Position numbers and translations under genes: made by a program
NCBI GenBank assembly: GCA_002336985.1
Contig: DDFE01000150.1
Span: forward strand, 1,890-12,736
Direction of reading: 5' to 3'
DNA from: Sphingomonadales bacterium UBA1936
Lineage (GTDB): Bacteria; Pseudomonadota; Alphaproteobacteria; Sphingomonadales; Sphingomonadaceae
Length of the DNA: 10,847 bases
Notes under the pieces: generated by a model
The model's input: only the letters and a program-made list of their open reading frames with translations
The model's database searches: none
What the model was told of the DNA's origin: nothing
Shown here: positions 1-6,894 of the stretch, piece by piece
Layout: every line of letters begins with the position of its first letter
Numbering within the stretch: position 1 is the first letter of the stretch

Positions 1-90
1 TCCCCGGGGGGCCGCGCATGGGCGGCTGAGATTGGGCCGATGCCCTGACCCGTCGAACCTGATCCCGTTAGCGCGGGCGGAGGAAGGGAG
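1..90 (+). promoter_or_regulatory. TPP riboswitch (THI element)
   Basis: The conserved core of the thiamin pyrophosphate aptamer is present: GGCTGAGA near 22-31, the pyrimidine-binding half that follows (TGACCC at 46-51), GAACCTGATC at 55-64, then the paired ccgtt/AGCgcggg arm with CGG-AGG and a closing GGGA at 86-89. The first bases (tccc) can pair with that GGGA as helix P1, so the 5' end may be cut by the window edge. In this family TPP binding represses the genes downstream. Here they are a small membrane protein and thiC, the usual target. The class is clear; the exact limits are estimated by eye. Confidence 0.95.
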
Positions 91-109
91 CGCATCGACT
101 TTCGCGCCC

Positions 110-135
110 GCACTCCGTTCGATGAAGGAGAGTGC
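110..135 (+). promoter_or_regulatory. Candidate SD-sequestering hairpin of the riboswitch
   Basis: GCAC-TCC at 110-116 can pair with GGA (127-129) and GTGC (132-135), leaving a two-base bulge and a ten-base loop. The 3' arm contains part of the AAGGAG ribosome binding site (125-130) that serves the GTG start at 137. A stem like this is what a translation-controlling expression platform needs. The pairing is visible in the sequence, but the link to ligand-bound state is inferred. No run of T follows it, so it does not look like an intrinsic terminator. Confidence 0.45.
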
Positions 136-136
136 A

Positions 137-558
137 GTGGCCCACACGATCACCGTCCTGACGCTGCAACTCGCGCAGGCGATCGGGCTTTACCTGTTCG
201 CGGTCGGCCTCGGCATCGCGCTCTACCCGGCGCGCTGGGCGGGGTTCGTCGAGGAACTCGAACGCTCGCCCTTGCTGACGCTCGTCGGCGGCGCGGCGGC
301 ATTCTGGGTGGGGGCGGCGATCCTGATCGTCCACCACCACACGCTCGATACGCTGGCGCTGGTCGTGACACTGTTCGGTATGGTCGCCGTGGTGAAGGGC
401 CTGCTGATCCTGGCATTCCCGGTCCCGCTGTTCGCATTCTACCGCCCGTTCCAGCGCCACATGCGCATCATCGGCATCGTCGCGCTGGTCGGCGGTGCTG
501 TCCTCTTCCTCTGCGGCTTCACCGGCCGCGCCGATGCCTTTCCCCAAGGAGTTGTCTG

Positions 559-559
<1 letters not shown>
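137..559 (+). CDS. Small four-helix membrane protein between TPP riboswitch and thiC
   Basis: This 140-residue protein is of unknown function. It has about four hydrophobic segments, near residues 8-29, 46-66, 72-100 and 110-127, with a short His cluster (HHH at 66-68) between the second and third. The GTG at 137 is preferred as start because AAGGAG lies six bases upstream; the in-frame ATG at 122 has no good binding site and would place AAGGAG inside the gene. The stop overlaps the thiC ATG by one base (TGATG), which suggests translational coupling. Its place directly behind the TPP riboswitch puts it under thiamin control. That makes a role in thiamin or pyrimidine uptake, or support of ThiC, possible, but no family motif shows this. 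I cannot name a family. Confidence 0.8.
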
Positions 560-2430
<1,871 letters not shown>

Positions 2431-2464
2431 GGCGCCTTGCGTTTCGAAGGCGGAATGATAGCTT

Positions 2465-2616
2465 TTCTTCTCCCCTTGGGGGAGAGGATAGCGCAGCTTG
2501 GCCGCGCCGCGGCCTAGCGAAGCTAGGAGAGGGTATACTGTGCGCCATCGGCGCACACCCTCTCCGCGCCGCGCTTCGCGCGTGTCGTCCTCTCCCTCAA
2601 GGGGAGAGGAGAAGGG
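2465..2616. repeat. Long palindromic intergenic repeat (CTCTCC/GGAGAG type)
   Basis: The outer arms CTCCCCTTGGGGGAGAGGA (2470-2488) and TCCTCTCCCTCAAGGGGAG (2588-2606) are inverted copies matching at 18 of 19 positions. Between them lies an inner hairpin: GGAGAGGGT (2526-2534) with ACCCTCTCC (2557-2565), and inside it GTGCGCC (2540-2546) with GGCGCAC (2550-2556), both perfect, separated by a five-base bulge. A GC-rich palindrome (GGCCGCGCCGCGGCC, near 2500) sits in the left half. Repeats of this wording are known as scattered intergenic elements in alphaproteobacterial genomes. It may also end the thiC transcript, but no T run follows. The right end (GGAGAAGGGG) doubles as the ribosome binding site of the next gene. 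Confidence 0.85.
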
Positions 2617-2621
2617 GCCAC

Positions 2622-2843
2622 ATGAAGAAATCCACACGCGCACTGGTCGGCATGGTGGTGCTCGACCTGTTCATCCTCGCGGGCACCGCCTGGTTCGTCG
2701 GCACGATAAAGGGCGGCGCCCACCTCACCGTCCCGCCGGCAGAAGCGATCCAGACCGTGACCCAGATCGGCGGCGGCGCGATCGGCATCGTGACGGGGAT
2801 CCTGCTGGTGGCGTTCTTCGCGCACCGGAAGAACGGGAATTAA
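2622..2843 (+). CDS. Small two-helix membrane protein, hypothetical
   Basis: This is a 73-residue protein with two hydrophobic segments, about residues 7-28 and 48-67, joined by a short polar stretch (GTIKGGAHLTVPPAEA) and ending in a basic tail (HRKNGN). Its codon use is GC-rich like the core genome. The ATG at 2622 follows a GGAGAAGGGG site at 2608-2617 that belongs to the palindromic repeat; any longer reading frame would translate the repeat and is unlikely. I do not recognise the family, and there is no link to thiamin other than position. It is the last core-type gene before the AT-rich block. Confidence 0.7.
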   Translation: MKKSTRALVGMVVLDLFILAGTAWFVGTIKGGAHLTVPPAEAIQTVTQIGGGAIGIVTGILLVAFFAHRKNGN

Positions 2844-2872
2844 ACTTATTGTTCTCTGTCCATCGTCGCGGT

Positions 2873-3574
2873 TCAATCTTCGTTCTCTAAGTCTTCTATA
2901 ATTTTTAGAAGTGCTCGTCCAAAAGTCGAGAACTGATGATTTAAATCTTCTCTATCCATTGTAGCATAAGATCGTATCGACCACGATCGTTCGTAACGGA
3001 TTTGCTCTTCTTCAATGTTCGGAAATGCAATTATCTCGCCGTCACATCCGATAAATTGCTGATGAGAAAGTATAGCATCTTTCAAAATTGATGACATTAA
3101 AGTTTTTTGAAAGTCGTCGAGCGAAAGATTGGCCCACGGTATCACAAATACCGGAACAAGTTGCTCATTTCTCACTCCGATAAAAGTTGGTACGATTGGG
3201 ATCGCTAACGTTCCTCCACCGGGACGAGGTCCAATTGGGTATGTTATTTTAAAGCCATCAAAGGCAGATAAGCCTTCTATCGGTTTTCTTCGCAAATATT
3301 CTAAGAACGCGGGCACTACCTGCCTCGCAGAGGACCTCACCGCAGGATGCTTTATTGACTCGATTTTTTCATCAATCTCGGTAGAGGAAAGACTTCCCTT
3401 GGCAAGATGAGCACAAAGCAGCTTAACAGCCCCAAGGCCGAATCTGGGTGGATTTTTATCAAAATTAACAAGTGCAAATAGAGTGTCATCGAATCTTGGA
3501 CGATTATTTCTCGCCCAATTTTCGACGGAAGGCATATTTAATAGCTTTCGCTTTCGTTTTTCTATTTCATCCAT
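2873..3574 (-). CDS. Unknown protein, third gene of BrnT-Panacea operon
   Basis: This is a 233-residue soluble protein that I do not recognise. It has no signal peptide or membrane helix. The first ~110 residues look helical and basic (MDEIEKRKRKLL, then helices around 25-105). The second part has several beta-like strands (FKITYPIGP, LAIPIVPTFIGV, LVPVFVIPW) followed by a charged helical end (LLKIIEDLENED). The ATG at 3574 overlaps the stop of the Panacea gene by eight bases, so it is probably translated by coupling. Panacea antitoxins are usually encoded next to their toxin, so this gene is a candidate toxin or effector of the locus. That is an inference from position: no catalytic motif is visible. 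Confidence 0.75.
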   Translation of the reverse strand: MDEIEKRKRKLLNMPSVENWARNNRPRFDDTLFALVNFDKNPPRFGLGAVKLLCAHLAKGSLSSTEIDEKIESIKHPAVRSSARQVVPAFLEYLRRKPIEGLSAFDGFKITYPIGPRPGGGTLAIPIVPTFIGVRNEQLVPVFVIPWANLSLDDFQKTLMSSILKDAILSHQQFIGCDGEIIAFPNIEEEQIRYERSWSIRSYATMDREDLNHQFSTFGRALLKIIEDLENED

Positions 3575-4208
3575 CTGTATTTTTGTTTGCGGAAGCCGCT
3601 AATATCACGTTCGGACTTATTACCATGCCAGCACTTGTTTTCTGTCCAGAGTACCAAACTCGATACCAAGGACTACCCTCTATATGAGAAATGTTCCGTA
3701 ATTGACTGGCGGATTTGGAGGCAAACCGCTTGACGACATCGTCAATTATCGCCGAAGTGTCGTTATCAAATTGAGCTGAAGCAACTTCCATTTTGCGCGT
3801 TTTCATCGAAAATGCTTCGAGCAGGTTCGCTACCGGCCCATCGCCATGAATTTTAGCAGAGCCGTATACTTCGCGAAACACCGGCCCATGATCCCAAGCT
3901 TCTACCCTTGCTTGCGTGAGTAGTTTTCCAAGCTCAACAAGCATGCGTTCGTATACAAACCATGCCGCCTTGTTGAGCCACATGTTCGTAGGCCGAGCAC
4001 CAACCTTCCAAGCTCTGTTCAGGATTTCGTTAGCCACCGCTCGAATGTCATAGTTGAGATTCTCGTATTCCTGTCCTACCCATAGACCGCGAAGAGCCGT
4101 GCTCCAGTCCGTCGTCTCCGGAATATCGGATAGATCGATATCTGCCTCAGCGAGCAGTTCGAGCTCACGAAGTTCACGTTGAAGCTTTTCAGACAGGGTT
4201 TTAGCCAT
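3567..4208 (-). CDS. BrnA-like N-terminus fused to Panacea (SocA-like) antitoxin domain
   Basis: This 213-residue protein has two parts. Residues 1-45 resemble the N-terminus of BrnA-type antitoxins, especially DIDLSDIPE-TTDWSTALRG at 23-41. In ordinary BrnA a ribbon-helix-helix DNA-binding domain follows. Here residues ~55-187 instead match the Panacea domain (DUF4065, SocA-like): ANEILNRAW at 59-67, WLNKAAWFVYERML at 77-90, VEAWDHGPVFREVYG at 102-116 and the typical end HIEGSPWYRVW at 175-185. Panacea domains neutralise many unrelated toxins, and in SocA act as a proteolysis adaptor. The ATG at 4208 is chosen because it overlaps the brnT stop as ATGGCTAA, so the two are coupled; the longer reading frame starting at 4250 would run into brnT. 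The BrnA likeness is from memory of the family and less certain than the Panacea call. Confidence 0.85.
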   Translation of the reverse strand: MAKTLSEKLQRELRELELLAEADIDLSDIPETTDWSTALRGLWVGQEYENLNYDIRAVANEILNRAWKVGARPTNMWLNKAAWFVYERMLVELGKLLTQARVEAWDHGPVFREVYGSAKIHGDGPVANLLEAFSMKTRKMEVASAQFDNDTSAIIDDVVKRFASKSASQLRNISHIEGSPWYRVWYSGQKTSAGMVISPNVILAASANKNTDG

Positions 4209-4500
4209 TGCAGTATGCCCTACTCTCGCTGGGCGTCGCTTTACGAGCACTGATTATCCGACCCGACAGTCGACCCGAATGGCCATCTGCCTCTGGTTCG
4301 GTGTGAATGATTACGAATATCACATTTCCGACACATGCGAGAGTTTTGAAGCGATGCTCGTATGAGTCGGTATCCAGCTGCGACAATTGATTAGGATCGC
4401 TAAGGGCAACTTCCGCAAGCTCGAAGGATACCCGATGCTTGCGTAAATTACTGTTCGCTTTAAGCGCGTCCCAATCCCAAACGATATCCGTAAAATGCAT
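4201..4500 (-). CDS. brnT: BrnT-family toxin
   Basis: BrnT toxins (DUF497) are small RelE-like ribonucleases that block translation and are held by the antitoxin BrnA. This 99-residue protein has the family pattern: W10-D11..K14...N18..K21-H22.V24-S25-F26 at the start, a central HRF-TLACVGNVIFVIIHTE segment (49-68), and the closing RIISARKAT--E-R-Y (81-96). The stretch EADGHSGRLSG (70-80) makes the loop before the last strand slightly longer than usual. No stop or frameshift is present, so it is probably active. It is the first gene of the operon; its stop overlaps the next start by eight bases. There is no normal brnA: its place is taken by the Panacea fusion. The binding site before the ATG is poor. 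Confidence 0.9.
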   Translation of the reverse strand: MHFTDIVWDWDALKANSNLRKHRVSFELAEVALSDPNQLSQLDTDSYEHRFKTLACVGNVIFVIIHTEPEADGHSGRLSGRIISARKATPSESRAYCNG

Positions 4501-4531
4501 CCCTGAAGCCGAAATGGCGATCGCAACTCGA

Positions 4532-4568
4532 TTGCACGCGTCGTTACCTTAGCAGAGCTAGCGTGCAA
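4532..4568. promoter_or_regulatory. Inverted repeat upstream of brnT, candidate operator
   Basis: TTGCACGC at 4532-4539 and GCGTGCAA at 4561-4568 are perfect inverted copies, 21 bases apart, ending 32 bases before the brnT start. Toxin-antitoxin operons usually repress themselves by binding such sites. Read on the minus strand, TTGCAC could be a -35 element, but the sequence 16-17 bases on (TAACGA) is a weak -10. The repeat is visible; the operator role is inferred. The Panacea fusion lacks the usual ribbon-helix-helix domain, so what would bind is open. The remainder of the gap between brnT and 4705 shows nothing I can name. Confidence 0.4.
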
Positions 4569-4691
4569 CGGAGTATTCGCAAGCGCTTTTAAGAGCATTT
4601 TGATTGCTGAATAGATGAAAGCGTATTTGCGGCCCAAGCGGCATCGTTCTGCTTCGAAGACTGATGGACATGGCGTCACGCATGTCTTTTG

Positions 4692-4697
4692 TATAAT
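4692..4697 (+). promoter_or_regulatory. Candidate -10 box of the 2H phosphoesterase gene
   Basis: A perfect TATAAT ends nine bases before the ATG at 4706. Transcription would begin at about 4703-4706, giving a leaderless or very short-leader mRNA for that start, or a leader of about 28 bases for the in-frame ATG at 4733. No good -35 stands at 17 bases; TGGACA (4666-4671) fits TTGACA but is 20 bases away. The box could also be a by-product of the AT-rich block's edge. Confidence 0.4.
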
Positions 4698-4705
4698 TTC
4701 CATCC

Positions 4706-5221
4706 ATGCGCCCCCGCCGCCCGCTCTACATCATGGCGAAACCCCCGCCCACCACACAGGCCCTCATCACCGCGCTCCCCCGCAACAACCCCGCACGCGG
4801 CCCCGACCTCCTCCACGTCACGCTGATGCTGCTCTTCGACCTCCACAATGCACCGCCCGCATGGCTGCCCTCCGTCGTCGCAGCACTCGACAGTTTCGAC
4901 GCGGCGCCGTTCCCGCTGTCCTTCGACCGGATCGAGAACCGCAAGGCCGTGACCCTGCGCACGCGTAATCCGCTGGCGGAGGCGCGCGCGTTCCAGCAGG
5001 CGCTCGTCCGCCACCTGCTCGAACACAAGGCGCCGATGATGCTCGGCACCACGCCCGAACCGCATGTCACCATCAACTATGCGGGCGACCGGCTGGGCGC
5101 GCAGAAGATCGCGCCCATCGGCTGGACGGTCGACGAAATCCTGCTGGTCGAGAGCGTCGTGGGGAAAACGACGCATGTCGTGCACGGCCGCTGGCCGTTA
5201 CGCGCCGGACCGCAGACGTAA
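4706..5221 (+). CDS. 2H phosphoesterase / 2'-5' RNA ligase family protein
   Basis: Members of this superfamily (LigT/ThpR-like) act on 2',5' or 2',3'-cyclic phosphodiester bonds in RNA or nucleotides. The protein has 171 residues, the usual size, with the two paired HxT motifs that form the active site: H37-V-T39 (LLHVTLML) and H120-V-T122 (EPHVTINY). Both are intact. Two starts are possible: ATG 4706, right after a TATAAT box, and ATG 4733 (MAKPPPTTQ), which matches where the conserved part begins. Neither has a clear ribosome binding site. Codon use is GC-rich, so this gene belongs to the core genome and not to the AT-rich block beside it. The true substrate is not known; it may be tRNA or a cyclic nucleotide. 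Confidence 0.8.
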   Translation: MRPRRPLYIMAKPPPTTQALITALPRNNPARGPDLLHVTLMLLFDLHNAPPAWLPSVVAALDSFDAAPFPLSFDRIENRKAVTLRTRNPLAEARAFQQALVRHLLEHKAPMMLGTTPEPHVTINYAGDRLGAQKIAPIGWTVDEILLVESVVGKTTHVVHGRWPLRAGPQT

Positions 5222-5247
5222 AAAACCTCTGTCCTACATGTTCCTTT

Positions 5248-5253
5248 TATATT
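5248..5253 (+). promoter_or_regulatory. Candidate -10 box before the helix-turn-helix gene
   Basis: TATATT ends 12 bases before the ATG at 5266, in a short AT-rich gap of 44 bases after the phosphoesterase stop. A start of transcription at about 5260 would give a leader of only a few bases. No convincing -35 is present. The arrangement resembles the one before 4706. Confidence 0.3.
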
Positions 5254-5265
5254 CCATACTTTCGG

Positions 5266-6081
5266 ATGGAACAGTACGAACCGAACCCCGCCGCCCTTCC
5301 CGTCAACCTCGATGCGTCCGTCGACACGCTGCCCACCGGGTGGGACGGGCAATCCCGCAATCCCGACGACTATCAATGGGTGCCCGTCCTGCGCCGCAAG
5401 CGCGCCGATGGCTGGACGACCGAAAAGCAGCGGCTGTTCATCGAAACGCTTGCCGATACAGGATCGGTGGCACAGGCGGCCCGGTCTGTCGGCATGTCCG
5501 AACAGAGCTGTTACCGCCTGCGCCGCCAGCCCGGTGCGGAGGGCTTTGCCGCGGCATGGGATGCGGCGATCGATGCCGCGTCTAAAAAGCTGATCGACGC
5601 CGCCTTCGAACGCGCGATCCACGGCAGCGACGAACCCGTGTGGAACAAGGACGGACAGGTGATCGGGCGGCGTTACCGGCAGAGCGACCGGCTGATGATG
5701 TTCCTGCTGCGCGCCTATGGTCCCGAACGGTTTCGCCATGCCATTCGCGACAACCGGGCGGCGGACGAACCGCTGCCCGCGCCACCGGTGCCGGTCGCAC
5801 AGGCGATCGAGCAGATCTTTCCGCCCGTGCCCGATGCGCCGCACTGCCTGATGCCGCCGGGCGAACTGGAAATGGCGCTCGACTGCGCGGACCTGAGCGA
5901 CGGAAAGCCGGCGAAGCGGTATCGCGACCATGAACTGGAACTGGTCGGGAAAAAGCCTGATCGCATGCCGCTGGGCGAGGAATTCGAGCGCGGGCTGGAG
6001 GACATGAAGCGCGAAAACGCGGGGCTCGGCCCGATGAGCGACGACGAATGGGACGATCATCGCAGGATGCTGTTGGGCTAA
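5266..6081 (+). CDS. Helix-turn-helix protein, terminase-small-subunit-like N-terminus
   Basis: This 271-residue protein has a predicted DNA-binding segment at about residues 50-88: WTTEKQRLFIETLADTGSVAQAARSVGMSEQSCYRLRR. This is the helix-turn-helix style of phage terminase small subunits and some regulators. It is followed by a helical stretch (95-160, AAAWDAAIDAASKKLIDAAF, then RQSDRLMMFLLRAYGPERF), a Pro-rich linker (168-190) and an acidic, Trp/Asp-containing tail. No nuclease or ATPase motif is seen, and no large terminase subunit or other phage gene lies nearby, so it is more likely a chromosomal DNA-binding protein than a phage remnant. The ATG at 5266 has no good binding site. Its target is unknown. 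Confidence 0.7.
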   Translation: MEQYEPNPAALPVNLDASVDTLPTGWDGQSRNPDDYQWVPVLRRKRADGWTTEKQRLFIETLADTGSVAQAARSVGMSEQSCYRLRRQPGAEGFAAAWDAAIDAASKKLIDAAFERAIHGSDEPVWNKDGQVIGRRYRQSDRLMMFLLRAYGPERFRHAIRDNRAADEPLPAPPVPVAQAIEQIFPPVPDAPHCLMPPGELEMALDCADLSDGKPAKRYRDHELELVGKKPDRMPLGEEFERGLEDMKRENAGLGPMSDDEWDDHRRMLLG

Positions 6082-6096
6082 CCTTTACTAACCTTT
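6079..6096 (+). repeat. Two direct copies of TAACCTTT with ten-base period before arr
   Basis: TAACCTTT stands at 6079-6086 and again at 6089-6096. The first copy includes the stop codon of the helix-turn-helix gene. Exact ten-base spacing would put both copies on one face of the DNA, as for a regulator site just upstream of arr. It may equally be chance; a promoter is not clearly visible. Confidence 0.3.
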
Positions 6097-6116
6097 CGCG
6101 CTATCCGGGGCCTGAA

Positions 6117-6530
6117 ATGACCTATGCCAGGGACGCCACGCCGCCGTTCTACCACGGCACCCGCGCCGACTTGTCGCCGGGCGACCTGCTGGTCCCGGGC
6201 CATGCGTCCAACTATGCCGACCGCACGCCGCTATCGTGGATCTATTTCAGCGGCGCGCTCGAATCCGCGGTCTGGGGGTGCGAGCTGGCACAGGGCGAGG
6301 GGCGCGAGCGCATCTATATCGTCGAGCCGGTGGGGGAATTCGTCGACGATCCCAACCTGACCGACAAGAAATTCCCCGGGAACGTGACCAGGTCCTATCG
6401 CTCGCGCGACCCCTTGCGCATCGTCGGAGAGGTCGAAAGCTGGGAACCGCACCCGCCCGAACAGTTGCAGGGGATGAAGGACGCGCTCGCCCGCATGAAG
6501 GCGGACGGCACGGGGGTAATCATCGATTAG
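6117..6530 (+). CDS. arr: NAD(+)-rifampin ADP-ribosyltransferase Arr
   Basis: Arr transfers ADP-ribose from NAD+ to rifampin and so inactivates it. The protein has 137 residues, the family length, and matches it end to end: PFYHGTRADLSPGDLL (10-25), SNYADRTPLSWIYFS (31-45), WGCELAQGEGRERIYIVEP (53-71), DDPNLTDKKFPGN (77-89) and RSYRSRDPLRIVGEV (92-106). H13, Y43 and D78 fall where the H-Y-D active-site residues of mycobacterial Arr lie, shifted by six. The ATG at 6117 is chosen because the conserved part starts at residue 9; the longer frame would overlap the gene before. The binding site is weak. There is no integron or transposon around it and codon use is that of the core genome, so this is an intrinsic chromosomal copy. 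Confidence 0.93.
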   Translation: MTYARDATPPFYHGTRADLSPGDLLVPGHASNYADRTPLSWIYFSGALESAVWGCELAQGEGRERIYIVEPVGEFVDDPNLTDKKFPGNVTRSYRSRDPLRIVGEVESWEPHPPEQLQGMKDALARMKADGTGVIID

Positions 6531-6542
6531 GGGGCGGGGCGC

Positions 6543-6671
6543 TCAGCCCTTGATCGTGACGATCCCGACTGCGGGTGCCTTGGTCGACGGGTTGGAGGCG
6601 TTCTGCTTGGGCGCTTTTTCCGCCTTGGGCTTGCGGACTTCGCGGTTCGACTTCTTCTGGCTCTTGGCCAT
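6543..6671 (-). CDS. 42-residue lysine-rich small protein
   Basis: The ATG at 6671 opens a 42-codon frame starting MAKSQKKSNREVRKPKAEKA and ending APAVGIVTIKG. The first half is strongly basic (many Lys and Arg, no hydrophobic segment) and the end is a short hydrophobic strand. I recall near-identical small proteins starting MAKSQKKSNREVRKPK in many alphaproteobacteria, all of unknown function. The charge suggests binding to RNA or DNA, or disorder. Its stop lies 12 bases from the arr stop, facing it. TTGGAAA before the start is only a moderate binding site. The similarity is from memory. Confidence 0.75.
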   Translation of the reverse strand: MAKSQKKSNREVRKPKAEKAPKQNASNPSTKAPAVGIVTIKG

Positions 6672-6855
6672 GGTCATTTCCAATCGGGCGGGACGCCCGG
6701 CCGCCACCCTAGGCGCGGGCGCGCGGATCGTGGCATCAATTCGTGCAATCGGGGGGAGGAATGGGCGTTTTGCAGGGCGCGGTCCGCGAACGTGCTTCCC
6801 GGACCGATGCGAAATTTTCGATTTAGTATGACTATTCGACCGCCTGCCGCGCCCC

Positions 6856-6885
6856 TATAGCGCCCGGGCATTCGACTCAGGAGGA
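6856..6885 (+). promoter_or_regulatory. Candidate -10 and strong ribosome binding site of aldo/keto reductase gene
   Basis: AGGAGGA at 6879-6885 lies nine bases before the GTG at 6895 and decides that start. TATAGC at 6856-6861 is a plausible -10 box; no clear -35 stands before it. Further upstream GGTCCG (6781-6786) and CGGACC (6800-6805) form a small inverted repeat of unknown use. Confidence 0.5.
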
Positions 6886-6894
6886 ACTCCCCCG

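Larger units (their letters stand above)
2844..4705. other. AT-rich accessory block, probably horizontally acquired
   Basis: Base composition changes sharply here. The flanking genes use GC-ending codons almost throughout, whereas this block is rich in A and T and its three genes use many AAA, ATA, TTA and AGA codons. All three are on the minus strand and overlap by eight bases each, while neighbours on both sides are on the plus strand. The block lies between a small membrane protein and a 2H phosphoesterase gene. I saw no integrase, transposase, tRNA or clear direct repeats at its ends, so how it arrived is unknown. The edges are set by composition and gene ends only. Confidence 0.7.

Noticed and set aside
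2526..2565. Inner hairpin of the repeat as an intrinsic terminator of thiC
   Set aside because: The stem is strong, but no T run follows on either strand, so I treat it as part of the repeat. Rho-dependent ending or processing there remains possible.
3472..3687. Plus-strand frame of 71 codons inside the toxin-antitoxin block
   Set aside because: It lies across the junction of two overlapping minus-strand genes, has no binding site and reads as a random hydrophobic product.
2844..4705. Insertion site repeats or an integrase for the AT-rich block
   Set aside because: I looked for direct repeats at the edges and for a recombinase and found none; the short TATAATTT-like match at both ends is too simple to count.
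5077..6060. Open frame of 327 codons on the minus strand opposite the helix-turn-helix gene
   Set aside because: It overlaps two plus-strand genes, has no binding site and no known domain. The plus-strand frame has a clear helix-turn-helix and a normal size.
5266..6081. Prophage remnant suggested by the terminase-small-subunit-like segment
   Set aside because: No other phage gene is nearby, codon use is that of the core genome, and the segment is a general helix-turn-helix.
6550..6831. Plus-strand frame of 93 codons downstream of arr
   Set aside because: It lies over the small lysine-rich protein on the other strand, which has the more natural protein sequence, and has no binding site.
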